NCBI GenBank assembly: GCA_031553035.1
Contig: JAVBLY010000004.1
Span: forward strand, 62,001 to 126,000
Direction: 5' to 3'
DNA from: JAVBLY01 sp031553035
GTDB lineage: Bacteria; Bacillota; Clostridia; Peptostreptococcales; Anaerovoracaceae
DNA length: 64,000 nucleotides
Shown here piece by piece: positions 1 through 8,746 of this stretch; position 1 is the first letter of the stretch; every line of letters starts with the position of its first letter. A program made the position numbers and the translations under genes. The notes under the pieces were generated by a model. It worked only from the letters and a program-made list of their open reading frames with translations. It did not search any database and was not told where the DNA came from.

Positions 1-80
1 GCGGCGCTTATATAAACGACGATAAATATGACGGTTACATTAATGAATGTGTAAATTGCGTTGATTACATCGCTAAATAA
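1..80 (+). CDS. 3' end of an unidentified gene cut by the window edge
   Basis: An open frame enters from the left edge and gives 25 residues, ending in VDYIAK, before a TAA at 78-80. The residues are charged, include two Cys spaced C-x2-C, and read like coding sequence. The stop overlaps the last codons of the convergent nitroreductase by 8 bases. Too little is visible to name a family. Confidence 0.45.
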   Translation, partial: GAYINDDKYDGYINECVNCVDYIAK

Positions 81-597
81 AGTTCTTAGTCACTCTGTCC
101 ACGGGAATATTCCTCTTCGTGTATTTTTCATCTGTTTTTCCAAGTATTATCCCGCAGCAAGGCACAAATCCTTCAGGAAGTTTAAGTTTTGCCTTTAACT
201 CATCTGATAAAAGACGTACAGCTCCCCAAATGTCACAGTGTCCCACACCAAGATCGACTGCTGCCATGGTCAGTGTCTGGACCATTATCGCAGCATTTGA
301 ATATTGAACGTTTTCCACAGGTCCCTCATCATTTCTTGCAGAAACGATAATTAGAGTGGGGGCCCCGTACAGAGGATGCATGTCGGGGTCACCAAATGCA
401 TTTGCCGCATTTTCATCGATGGACTTAAGTAACTCCGGTTTTTCGATTATTGTCAGATGGAGATTATCATATTTTGCCCTTCCTACAGGAGAAGCGTCCG
501 TTGCCCTCATTATTGACTTGAAATCATCCTCGGAAATTTTTTCACCGGTATAACTTCTTATTGATTTTCGACTGAATAAATTATCCATAGTGTCCAT
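73..597 (-). CDS. Nitroreductase-family FMN oxidoreductase
   Basis: This 174-residue protein is typical in length for small nitroreductase-fold enzymes, which use FMN and NAD(P)H to reduce nitro groups, quinones or flavins in the cytoplasm. The N-terminal SRKSIRSYTGEKI is the family FMN-phosphate-binding arginine region. The segment around residues 112-124 (AVDLGVGHCDIWG) and the late PCCGIILG match the conserved cofactor and dimer-interface regions. A GGAGG ribosome site lies about 10 bases before the first ATG; a second ATG three codons later is possible. It is transcribed away from the gene at 885 as a single gene. The natural substrate cannot be read from sequence. Confidence 0.85.
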   Translation of the reverse strand: MDTMDNLFSRKSIRSYTGEKISEDDFKSIMRATDASPVGRAKYDNLHLTIIEKPELLKSIDENAANAFGDPDMHPLYGAPTLIIVSARNDEGPVENVQYSNAAIMVQTLTMAAVDLGVGHCDIWGAVRLLSDELKAKLKLPEGFVPCCGIILGKTDEKYTKRNIPVDRVTKNFI

Positions 598-884
598 ATT
601 GCTCTTACCTCCACTGTTTTTATTGAAGATTCCGTATTACTGTACTATTAATTGTATATAAAAAAATAAAGAATACAAGCTGTTTGGCTGCAATAATTAA
701 TCGAATGAAGAGATATGATTGCAACTAAAATTTGTTTGTTAATACAAAATTCAATTTATAATTTCAAATATAATTTATTTAATAATTATTTACTGAAAAC
801 TACGACTTATCTTTGAAAATAGTGTAAAATAGTAACAACTGTATATGACACATATTACAATTTACTAAGGTGGAGGTTAGTAAT

Positions 885-1853
885 ATGAAAAAATACATAA
901 CATTCATTTCAGTCCTCTTATTGATATTTATAATTCCTGTCGGGGTATATGCGGAGGCAGTGAGCCCTTCCGTCGGTTTATCGACTTTTGATTACGACGG
1001 GGATGAGAAGTTTCTGGAAGTTTCTAATATCCCTGCTGAAGTAACCCCTGAAGCAATAGTCTGGATTATTACACCTGATAATACATCGAGCGGAACAGCA
1101 GCATCAGGGCCAAGTATAAGCATAGGAAGTGATGCCGTTAATGGGAATTATTCAGTAACTCTGGGTGAGGGCGGAGATGTTCTGACCGGTGCTTATCAAA
1201 TAACCCAAAGAATGATCACGATCAAACCAAATGATGTCACTGAAGAATTTGCGAAACAGACAATCAAACCAAAATCATTTAAAATAACGTCAGGAAAACT
1301 GGTAACGAATCATGCAATTACCGTTGTTTACAGTGGCAGCAATAATAAAGTAGGCGAGACAAAGAGCGGAATATCCAGTTATATAATAAAGGATGGAAAT
1401 TCTACTATAGTAACCGGCAATTATAAAGTAACTGCATTGACAGGAAAATTGACACTTGTCAAACCATTTGAACCGACTGTTGATCCTGAGCCGGAGTTGA
1501 TACTGGGGGGAGGGGAAGTGGCACATCCTTCTTCTCCGTCTTCGGACACTGGTAACCGTTTCGGTAATCAAACTGGTTCCAACACGGCAAGTAACACTAA
1601 TTCCAGTACCGGTAGTAATGATGATACAAATACGGCTGATACGTCAGGTACGTCCGATGGTGTAGTGATAGGTGACGGCAGTGTACCGCTTGACGATGGA
1701 CTTGATGGAATAACCGGACCGCCTGCTGATAGTGAAGTAAATAATGCGTTGGGGATTGCTTTGTTTCTGGCTGCATTTTTAATAATAGCGATTATAGTGA
1801 TTTATCTCATCGCACGACATAGGAACAAAGTCAAGGATAGCGTTTATCATTAA
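885..1853 (+). CDS. Secreted, C-terminally membrane-anchored protein of unknown function
   Basis: The start is ATG 885, because AAGGTGGAGG lies 8 bases before it; an upstream in-frame GTG (870) falls inside that ribosome site. The 322 residues begin with a signal peptide (MKKYITF, hydrophobic core to about residue 20, cleavage near VYAEA). A beta-rich ectodomain of about 190 residues follows, then a Gly/Ser/Asn/Thr-rich linker (about 210-255). One membrane helix (about 285-310) ends in a short basic tail. The plan is that of a surface protein tethered by its C-terminus, without an LPXTG motif. No enzyme motif is seen. It is a single gene followed by a hairpin shared with the Crp/Fnr gene. Confidence 0.75.
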   Translation: MKKYITFISVLLLIFIIPVGVYAEAVSPSVGLSTFDYDGDEKFLEVSNIPAEVTPEAIVWIITPDNTSSGTAASGPSISIGSDAVNGNYSVTLGEGGDVLTGAYQITQRMITIKPNDVTEEFAKQTIKPKSFKITSGKLVTNHAITVVYSGSNNKVGETKSGISSYIIKDGNSTIVTGNYKVTALTGKLTLVKPFEPTVDPEPELILGGGEVAHPSSPSSDTGNRFGNQTGSNTASNTNSSTGSNDDTNTADTSGTSDGVVIGDGSVPLDDGLDGITGPPADSEVNNALGIALFLAAFLIIAIIVIYLIARHRNKVKDSVYH

Positions 1854-1885
1854 CCCCGTATTACCAAGCAGCATCAATCAATAAT

Positions 1886-1919
1886 GGGGCTGTCTCAAAT
1901 AATTTTTAGAGACAGCTCT
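1886..1919. terminator. Hairpin terminator between convergent genes
   Basis: The arms GGGGCTGTCTC (1886-1896) and GAGACAGCTCT (1909-1919) form an 11-bp stem with two G-U pairs and a 12-base loop. The arm GGCTGTCTC is the same word that ends the 294-bp repeats at 10485 and 59569, so this may be a trimmed relative of that element. The T-tract is weak. Confidence 0.5.
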
Positions 1920-1937
1920 ATTTATGTTGGTTCTTTA

Positions 1938-2603
1938 TTAGTTTAATAATTTAAAATGATTCTTATTGAAATCGATCAGACCGTCTTCTTTCATCTTAAG
2001 CATCTCTCTTGTCATGGCACTTCTGTTCAGCCCCAGAAAATCGGCAAGTTCCTGACGATCAAAGGGGATATCGAATGACAGTTGGTCTCTTTGGGCAGCC
2101 ATATTCTCAAGAAACTTCATGATTTTTTCTCTTGTTGTGCGGGATGTCAGGATATCGTTCTTGTTATTCAGGAACATATTTTTCTGAGCCAGTATCTTCA
2201 GCATATTCTTGATGAGCATGCTATGAAAAACACAATTCGTTGAACAAGAGGTGATGACTTTCTGATAATCCATAAGAAGAACTTCACATTCAGTGTCTGC
2301 TTCCACTGTAACTGGTATTTCGTCTATCATTGCACAGGCAAATACTTCACCGAAAATATCACCTGCTTCCAGACTGTCGATTACAGACAGATTTCCGTAT
2401 ATATCTTCTTTGATTATCTTTGCCTTTCCCGTAAGCATTATCCCGATACCGCTTGGCACATTTCCCGCAAGAAAAATAAAACTTTCTTTTGGAAAAGTCT
2501 CTGAATGGGCATTCATGCACGAAAGCAGGTCTTTGGCGTCATCCTGAGTTAAATTGTCAAATAACGGGGTATTTAAGATTATATCTAAATATTTTTCAAA
2601 CAT
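1938..2603 (-). CDS. Crp/Fnr-family transcriptional regulator, likely controlling ferredoxin-hcp
   Basis: The 221 residues carry a cyclic-nucleotide-binding-like sensor domain (about 20-115; GIGIMLTGKAKI and GDIFGEVFA are the beta-roll glycine motifs). A dimer helix follows, then a winged helix-turn-helix (about 150-221; FDRQELADFLGLNRSAMTRE is the HTH). There is no N-terminal Cys cluster of the classical FNR type. It is divergent from the 4Fe-4S protein and hydroxylamine reductase genes, the arrangement known for HcpR-type regulators of nitrosative stress; naming it HcpR is inference from context. A CRP-format palindrome lies between its ribosome site and its start codon. No alternative upstream start exists, because a stop is in frame at 2610-2612. 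Confidence 0.85.
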   Translation of the reverse strand: MFEKYLDIILNTPLFDNLTQDDAKDLLSCMNAHSETFPKESFIFLAGNVPSGIGIMLTGKAKIIKEDIYGNLSVIDSLEAGDIFGEVFACAMIDEIPVTVEADTECEVLLMDYQKVITSCSTNCVFHSMLIKNMLKILAQKNMFLNNKNDILTSRTTREKIMKFLENMAAQRDQLSFDIPFDRQELADFLGLNRSAMTREMLKMKEDGLIDFNKNHFKLLN

Positions 2604-2611
2604 TTTTAATT

Positions 2612-2629
2612 ATGTTGCATTTGCAACAT
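2612..2629. promoter_or_regulatory. Palindromic operator of Crp/Fnr format
   Basis: ATGTTGCA-TT-TGCAACAT is a perfect 18-bp dyad. Written as half-sites it is TGTTG-N6-CAACA, the 5-6-5 spacing used by CRP/FNR dimers. It lies 9 bases upstream of the regulator's start codon and about 80 bases before the ferredoxin start, so it could serve autoregulation and hcp control together. Confidence 0.65.
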
Positions 2630-2709
2630 CCTCCTGATTGAGATTATATTATTATAAGGTCACAAGGTCAACAAAATCAGTTAAAAATCATAGTAAAGGT
2701 GTGAATAAA

Positions 2710-3393
2710 ATGATAAAGAAAGTTATAAAAATCGATGAAGAAAAATGTGTAGGATGCGGACTCTGTGCGAATGCCTGTCAGGAAGGTGCAATAGGCATCG
2801 TTGACGGTAAAGCCAAGCTGCTTAATGCTCATCACTGCGACGGTCTCGGCAATTGTATACCCACATGTCCCACAGATGCCATAAGTTTTGAAGAGCGGGA
2901 AGTAGGTGATCTGCCGGCAGATAAGCCGGTCGGCTGCCCGGGAACAAATATGCAGGCTCTAAAAAAAGAAGCTAAAGCAAAGACATCAAATAGTCAGGTA
3001 TCAGAAAGCAAGCCTGCAGGAGCTATGGAAAGCGAACTTATGCAGTGGCCTGTACAGATAAATCTTGTACCTGTTAATGCACCATATTTCGACGGTGCCG
3101 ATCTTCTGATCGCGGCCGACTGCACAGCTTATGCATATGCAGGATTTCACAACGACATCATGAAAAACAGAATAACTCTCATAGGATGTCCAAAATTAGA
3201 TTCCTCTGATTACAGTGAGAAACTCACTGAGATCATCAAGCATAATAATATAAGGTCAGTTACAGTTGCGAGAATGGAAGTTCCGTGCTGCGGAGGAATA
3301 CAGGCAGCTGTTGAAACAGCAGTCGCGAACAGCGGGAAATTCATTCCAAGTCAAGTTATCACCATATCAACCGACGGAAAAGTAATTAAATAG
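2710..3393 (+). CDS. 4Fe-4S ferredoxin-type protein paired with hydroxylamine reductase
   Basis: The start is ATG 2710, preceded by AAAGGTG; upstream in-frame residues lack a ribosome site. The 227 residues begin with a dicluster ferredoxin domain (CVGCGLCANACQEGAI near residue 12 and CDGLGNCIPTCPTDAI near 48). The C-terminal half has further conserved Cys (GCPKLD; VPCCGG) that could bind another centre. The gene ends 12 bases before hcp, so the two form an operon. The likely role is electron delivery to Hcp, based on its frequent pairing with hcp in anaerobes. The transcript probably starts in the divergent region holding the palindrome at 2612. Confidence 0.85.
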   Translation: MIKKVIKIDEEKCVGCGLCANACQEGAIGIVDGKAKLLNAHHCDGLGNCIPTCPTDAISFEEREVGDLPADKPVGCPGTNMQALKKEAKAKTSNSQVSESKPAGAMESELMQWPVQINLVPVNAPYFDGADLLIAADCTAYAYAGFHNDIMKNRITLIGCPKLDSSDYSEKLTEIIKHNNIRSVTVARMEVPCCGGIQAAVETAVANSGKFIPSQVITISTDGKVIK

Positions 3394-3405
3394 GAGGCGC
3401 AAAAA

Positions 3406-4974
3406 ATGGAGAATAAAGAATTAATGTTTTGTTACCAGTGTGAACAAACAGCAAAGGGAAAGGGATGCGATTTTCTGGGTGTATGCGGTAAGAAACCGGA
3501 TGTTGCTAATGAACAGGACAGCCTGATATGCGAAATGATCGGTCTTGCGAAGGCAAGCGATAGTGCGGATAAAGAGAGTATCGACCTGATAGTTGACGGA
3601 CTTTTTACTACAATCACTAATGTAAGCTTTGATCAGGATAAGGTTGCTGATATCGAAGCAGCAGTAAAAGCAAGAAGGGAAAAACTGGGCGGACAGCCTG
3701 TGATCAAGCCGGAAGACCTTTTTCACGGCGAGGACAATCCAAAATCCTTAAGATCAACTTTGCTATTCGGAATCAAGGGAATGTCGGCATATGCACATCA
3801 CGCAAGGGTACTTGGAAAACGTGATCCTGATGTTGATGCTGAATTCATAAACGGTATGGCAACTTTGGCAGACGATCATACAGTAGAAGAATGGTTGGGA
3901 CTTCTCATGAATTTTGGAATGATCAATTTGAAATGCATGGAAATATTAGATGCCGCAAATACCGAAACATACGGCAATCCGATTCCTGCAGAAGTATCTC
4001 TCAGTATAGAAAAAGGACCGTTTATCGTCATAACAGGTCATGATCTTCACGATCTCAAGATGCTCCTTGAACAGACAGAAGGAAAGGGCGTAAATATCTA
4101 TACCCACAGTGAAATGCTGCCTGCTCACGGATACCCCGAGCTTAAAAAGTATGCACATCTTAAAGGAAATTTCGGAACTGCATGGCAGAATCAGCAGAAG
4201 GAATTCGCAGACATACCTGCACCGATCCTGTACACTACAAACTGCCTCATGCTTCCTCAGCCCAGCTACAAAGACAGGATCTATACCACATCAGTAGTAA
4301 GATTCCCCGATACTCCTCATATCGAAGCTGATGCAAACGGACATAAAGACTTTTCACAGCTGATCGAACAGGCAATCAAACTTGGAGGATATAAAGAAGA
4401 CCAGGAACGCACAGGAATCAACGGAGGAAAAACCGTAACAACCGGATTCGGTCGACAGACAGTACTGGATAATGCACCGGCTATAATCGATGCTGTAAAA
4501 GCGGGAGATATCAAACACTTCTTCCTGGTAGGCGGATGCGACGGAGCAAAACCTGGCAGAAACTACTATACAGATTTTGTAAAGGAATCGCCTGATGATA
4601 CGGTTATCCTGACACTTGCCTGCGGAAAATACAGATTCAACGACTATGATGCCGGTCAGATCGGACCTTTCCCAAGGATTCTCGATATGGGACAGTGTAA
4701 CGACGCATACGGTGCGATCCAGGTAGCAATAGCACTTGCAGGAGCATTCGAATGCGATGTCAATGAACTGCCATTAACTCTTGTTCTCTCATGGTACGAA
4801 CAGAAAGCTGTCTGCATCCTGCTTACTCTTCTGGCTCTCGGCATCAAAAATATTCATATCGGACCCAGCATACCTGCATTTTTCTCGGAAGATGTGCTGA
4901 ACACGCTTGTCGATATGTTTGGGATCACACCCATAGGTGATCCAAGTGAAGATTTGAAAAAATTATTAGCATAA
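3406..4974 (+). CDS. hcp: Hydroxylamine reductase (hybrid-cluster protein)
   Basis: Hcp carries a 4Fe-4S cluster and an Fe-S-O hybrid cluster, and reduces hydroxylamine or NO-derived species in anaerobes. The N-terminal cluster is bound by MFCYQCEQTAKGKGC with further Cys in FLGVCGKKPD. Downstream, TTNCL, CDGAKPGRN and DMGQCND correspond to the conserved hybrid-cluster Cys/Glu region, and LSWYEQKAVCILL is the family signature near the end. The 522 residues fit the short Hcp class. The ribosome site TAGGAGG is well spaced before ATG 3406. The gene forms an operon with the ferredoxin-type gene and is probably regulated by the divergent Crp/Fnr protein. No key residue appears missing. Confidence 0.95.
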   Translation: MENKELMFCYQCEQTAKGKGCDFLGVCGKKPDVANEQDSLICEMIGLAKASDSADKESIDLIVDGLFTTITNVSFDQDKVADIEAAVKARREKLGGQPVIKPEDLFHGEDNPKSLRSTLLFGIKGMSAYAHHARVLGKRDPDVDAEFINGMATLADDHTVEEWLGLLMNFGMINLKCMEILDAANTETYGNPIPAEVSLSIEKGPFIVITGHDLHDLKMLLEQTEGKGVNIYTHSEMLPAHGYPELKKYAHLKGNFGTAWQNQQKEFADIPAPILYTTNCLMLPQPSYKDRIYTTSVVRFPDTPHIEADANGHKDFSQLIEQAIKLGGYKEDQERTGINGGKTVTTGFGRQTVLDNAPAIIDAVKAGDIKHFFLVGGCDGAKPGRNYYTDFVKESPDDTVILTLACGKYRFNDYDAGQIGPFPRILDMGQCNDAYGAIQVAIALAGAFECDVNELPLTLVLSWYEQKAVCILLTLLALGIKNIHIGPSIPAFFSEDVLNTLVDMFGITPIGDPSEDLKKLLA

Positions 4975-4985
4975 TAACTTCACTG

Positions 4986-5030
4986 TTTCCGTACACTCCC
5001 TATGCATGGCACTCAAGGAGTGTACGGAAA
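4986..5030 (+). terminator. Long hairpin after hcp
   Basis: TTTCCGTACACTCC (4986-4999) pairs perfectly with GGAGTGTACGGAAA (5017-5030) around a 17-base loop. The following sequence AATACTTT has only a short T-run, so this may be a weak terminator or a 3'-stabilising structure. Confidence 0.55.
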
Positions 5031-5111
5031 AATACTTTGCATTACAAAGCAATTTGTGATATGTTTAACGATAATAATCATTAGTAATTTTATTTTTATA
5101 GGAGGTTCAAC

Positions 5112-5366
5112 ATGGATAATCAACAAACACCACAGACACCACAGGCTGCACCGGAGACCCAAGGTTCAAAATTTGGATGGGGAGTATTAGGCTTTTTCAT
5201 CCCGCTAGTAGGACTTATTCTCTTTTTAGTTTGGAGAAGTGAAAAGCCAAGAGCTGCAAAAGCTTCAGGTATCGGCGCAATAATCGGTTTCGTAGTGGGA
5301 ATAATCAGCTCGATCATTTATTCAGTAGCATTTGCATCTTTGCTTTCTACCAGCATGTATTATTAA
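5112..5366 (+). CDS. Small two-helix membrane protein
   Basis: The 84 residues consist of a Gln/Pro/Thr-rich N-terminus, a hydrophobic helix (WGVLGFFIPLVGLILFLVWR) and the motif SEKPRAAKASGIGAIIG leading into a second helix. AGGAGG lies 7 bases before the ATG. The protein is clearly related to the N-terminal half of the protein at 9662: both share GWxxxxFFIPxVGLILFLVWR followed by EKPRAAK and SGIGxIIG. The function is unknown; the fold resembles small membrane-embedded bacterial domains without catalytic residues. It is a single gene closed by a terminator. Confidence 0.8.
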   Translation: MDNQQTPQTPQAAPETQGSKFGWGVLGFFIPLVGLILFLVWRSEKPRAAKASGIGAIIGFVVGIISSIIYSVAFASLLSTSMYY

Positions 5367-5394
5367 GCATCATTTAAACTGAATAAATAAAATG

Positions 5395-5431
5395 ACTGCC
5401 TCTAAGTGCAAATCTTTGAGACAGTTTTTTT
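5395..5431 (+). terminator. Rho-independent terminator
   Basis: ACTGCCTCTAAG (5395-5406) and CTTTGAGACAGT (5414-5425) pair over 10 of 12 positions, followed by a run of seven T. It terminates the small membrane-protein gene. Confidence 0.75.
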
Positions 5432-5596
5432 ATGGAAGAATTTATATCAAATAGCAATTTCGGATTTTCTTGTTTATCATCATTCTACGTAAAATCAAGA
5501 TTTGTTGAACTTTCTTAAAAAATATATGAAACGAGCGAAAAATGGGTAAAATGTATCCAAGTGACCACACAACTTATTAGATATGAGGAAAACAAC

Positions 5597-8500
5597 ATGA
5601 GAAAAACAATTATGAAAAGAATCATCGCTTTTTTACTTATCTTTGCACTTGCAATCGCTGCGCCCGCAGCTGTCTTTGCTGAACCGAATACCACTGATCA
5701 ATCGGTTCAAGAGTATAATACCGAAAAAGAAATAAAATTGAATTTTGTTGGAGAATGGTTTTTTACAACACTTTTAGATGCTTCAATTAATCTTTCCTCT
5801 AATGTTGTTCTTACAGCACTGGGCAAAGCAGGTGAGGCCACGGACTGGTCGGGACTTGAGTATCTGAATGATGCACTTGGATGGATTACCGGTTCAGGCT
5901 GTACGGATGATACTCTGAACCAGATATTGAAACTATGTCAGGAAATAAGCAAAGATGTAAAACAGCTGGACAAGGATCTTAAATTTATGGATGATCAGCT
6001 CCAGGCATCGATCCATGATCTGAAACAATATGAAGTTACTCAAAAATATGTTGAAAGTGAAGCAGAGATCAACGGAATATATAACGAATACCACAGCATA
6101 ATCGAAAAATACTCAAAGTATGTAAATTCAGTAAGTGATTATGCTAAAGCAAGCAAATTGTTTTTGCACAATCCAAATAAAACCAATAAATCTGCAAGGG
6201 ATGAAGCAAAAGACAAAGCGGGAACAAACGAAAAACGTTTTTATGAAAGCCTTCCTGCTCAGGACAAAATCACTTCAGATATCAACGGTATCGCAAAGAT
6301 AACATGTAATTTTTATCCAAGCGACAAAGCTGATGAAACTACAAAAAACAAGGCGTCAGGATATACACATGCGAGAAAAGCTCATGATGTCTGCAGTGAA
6401 AAGTTACCTTTTGAAAATCAAAAGTATGATTTTATGTATTATTCAATAAATGACTGTACCAAAACTTTCATGGCTATGTCTCAGGTCGCACGGTTAAAAT
6501 TTGACCATGAGATGGCTGTTGAAAATAAAGATATAAAAATAGAAAGCGATAAAGCCGAGGAAAATATCAACAGGTGTCTGAACGCGGTCAATGATGTATG
6601 CGGTCAATATGACATAAACGGCTATGTGAGAGACTATGACTTCGAAACAACTAAGGATATGAATTATAAAAGCTCCGCTGAACATACTCTTGAAGTAGTT
6701 GATCAGAACAGAAAGAAATATTACGACAAGTATCCGACTGAAGCAAAGAAATCACATATGAAGGCGGATTTTTATCGCGTACAGGTGGATAATGACACTT
6801 ATCTCATTCAGAAGGATTATGGATATACCCTGGGAGATATGACCTATGCGTACAATAGCTGGGATGATAATGTCAGGACATTACCGGTCAATTACTTTGT
6901 AAGAAGTCAGGACTGGTTTAATAATCAAAGTACTGCAGACGGTGCATATAAGATGATAGATAATGCATCTATGATCGAAAGTCTCATCCGTTCAACTGCA
7001 TATATAGATTATTCTCCCCAATTCGCAAAGTATCTTGCAAGTCAGGGTCTTCGCGATATACCAAAAATAACCAGCAATGATTTTATTGCGGTAGATAATA
7101 TCAAATCATGTAAAAAAGGAATCGTCTTTGATACCAATCTTTGGGAAACAGCCTACTGGTTTACGGGGGAGATGCAGAGAGACTTTTACAAAGACAGCGT
7201 AATCGAACAGAGATTCGACGATCAGAAAACAAACAGGATGATGTTCATATACAAAAAAGTCGGTGCAGAAAAATATCCGGTATCAGCTCGTGCGGAGAAT
7301 CATACGGATCAGAAATATAATGAAAAATATGGCACAGTGGAAATTGCAGACACAAGCGGTACAGCCATAAAAGGTAATTTCCCTTCTGGTTCTCTGATCA
7401 AGATCAAGGTAACAGAAAAAAAAGACGGCGAACTGGATAGGGTTGTCATAAAGTCAAAAAGCGGAAAAGTACTGGATGAACTGGCAACTACAGATACATT
7501 CAATATTGCGAAAAACAAAGATGGCACATACACATTCACATACCCCATGCCTTATCAGGATGCGATCATAGAAGCATGTTTCCAGGAAGGCAGCAGGGGA
7601 GGTTCAGGAACTGTTGATGATCCTTATATAATAAATGATTTTGAAGACTTTGATTTTTACGTAAAAAAGGCCCGTACCCAGGACATGAGCAGAGCCTGTT
7701 ATGAGCTTAACGGGAATATCGATCTGCCCGATGGTTATGGATACAATGCAGAAAAGAAAAGCCTCTTATGCGATAAGGAGTATTCAGGTATATTTGACGG
7801 TAAAAGCTATTCAATATCCAATTGCGGAACTACTTTGTTTAAAACCGTCGATCAGGGAGGGCAGATCCTTGACGCAGTGTTTGAATACAGCAAACCTATT
7901 ACGTCTATCAATACAGTCGTATATGAAAACAAAGGTCTTATTGACGGGATCAATGTGGCAGCAACAGGTTATGATCAGATGAAGAATATAGAGCAAAATG
8001 CGTCTATAGTAGAAAAAAACAGCGGCAATATCATCAATTCATCAAGCAATCTGGAAACCAATAAATTAAACAGTTACTGTCTAGTTTATGATAATTCCGG
8101 AGGTACGATAAAAAACTGCTATACATATAAAGAAAAAACCAAAATAAGATCCGGAAAGATAATTGCAGGGATAGCATATAAAAGCGATGAAAAAAGCAAG
8201 ATCATAAACAGCTTCACCAATACGAATGCTCTCACTGCAAACGGGAAAGACCCTGAGAGAAACAGCAAAAATTCTTACTACTTAAGGGACGGAGTCACTG
8301 AAAGCTGGGGGACAGGTCTTGATAAAGAAGAAATGAACAACAGCAACGTTCTCCTTGATATGCTCAATAAATATGCCAAGACCAATGACAGTTTAAGACG
8401 CTGGGAAAGAAATCCCGATGTAAACGGCGGCTTCCCATACTTCAGTCATAAAATAAATCTTCATTCACTGAGCATTTCCGAAACAGGTAAAGGCAATATT

Positions 8501-8734
8501 GAACTTCTGAATACAGATGGACATGTGGCAGTAAAGTCCCAGCCCGGAAATGAAATAACCATCAAAGCAACTGCCGATACCGGAAACAGACTGACCGATC
8601 TCAGTATTATCGACAGCAATGGAAAAGTTATCAAGACATTCATTATTGATGTAAAAAATTCAAAATCAGTCAGTGAGAAATTTTCAATGCCTGATTCTGA
8701 TGTTATCGTTAAAGCTGTATTTACAAATAAATAA
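5597..8734 (+). CDS. Large secreted protein with InlB-type and beta-helix repeat regions
   Basis: The start is ATG 5597 with GAGGA 7 bases upstream; earlier in-frame codons lack a ribosome site. The 1045 residues begin with a signal peptide ending at VFAEP. A long, mostly helical Lys/Asp/Glu-rich region follows (about 90-560). A repeat domain ends near PMPYQDAIIEACF (about 573-670). A parallel-beta or GLUG-like stretch follows (GGSGTVDDPYIINDFEDF; GIFDGKSYSISNC). A second related repeat ends with FSMPDSDVIVKAVF. The two PMP/FSMPDxxxxxxAxF ends are typical of InlB/Flg_new-type surface repeats. No LPXTG or transmembrane anchor is seen, so it is probably released or wall-associated. The function is unknown; adhesion is a guess. 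Confidence 0.8.
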   Translation: MRKTIMKRIIAFLLIFALAIAAPAAVFAEPNTTDQSVQEYNTEKEIKLNFVGEWFFTTLLDASINLSSNVVLTALGKAGEATDWSGLEYLNDALGWITGSGCTDDTLNQILKLCQEISKDVKQLDKDLKFMDDQLQASIHDLKQYEVTQKYVESEAEINGIYNEYHSIIEKYSKYVNSVSDYAKASKLFLHNPNKTNKSARDEAKDKAGTNEKRFYESLPAQDKITSDINGIAKITCNFYPSDKADETTKNKASGYTHARKAHDVCSEKLPFENQKYDFMYYSINDCTKTFMAMSQVARLKFDHEMAVENKDIKIESDKAEENINRCLNAVNDVCGQYDINGYVRDYDFETTKDMNYKSSAEHTLEVVDQNRKKYYDKYPTEAKKSHMKADFYRVQVDNDTYLIQKDYGYTLGDMTYAYNSWDDNVRTLPVNYFVRSQDWFNNQSTADGAYKMIDNASMIESLIRSTAYIDYSPQFAKYLASQGLRDIPKITSNDFIAVDNIKSCKKGIVFDTNLWETAYWFTGEMQRDFYKDSVIEQRFDDQKTNRMMFIYKKVGAEKYPVSARAENHTDQKYNEKYGTVEIADTSGTAIKGNFPSGSLIKIKVTEKKDGELDRVVIKSKSGKVLDELATTDTFNIAKNKDGTYTFTYPMPYQDAIIEACFQEGSRGGSGTVDDPYIINDFEDFDFYVKKARTQDMSRACYELNGNIDLPDGYGYNAEKKSLLCDKEYSGIFDGKSYSISNCGTTLFKTVDQGGQILDAVFEYSKPITSINTVVYENKGLIDGINVAATGYDQMKNIEQNASIVEKNSGNIINSSSNLETNKLNSYCLVYDNSGGTIKNCYTYKEKTKIRSGKIIAGIAYKSDEKSKIINSFTNTNALTANGKDPERNSKNSYYLRDGVTESWGTGLDKEEMNNSNVLLDMLNKYAKTNDSLRRWERNPDVNGGFPYFSHKINLHSLSISETGKGNIELLNTDGHVAVKSQPGNEITIKATADTGNRLTDLSIIDSNGKVIKTFIIDVKNSKSVSEKFSMPDSDVIVKAVFTNK

Positions 8735-8746
8735 CTTTAAATATAT

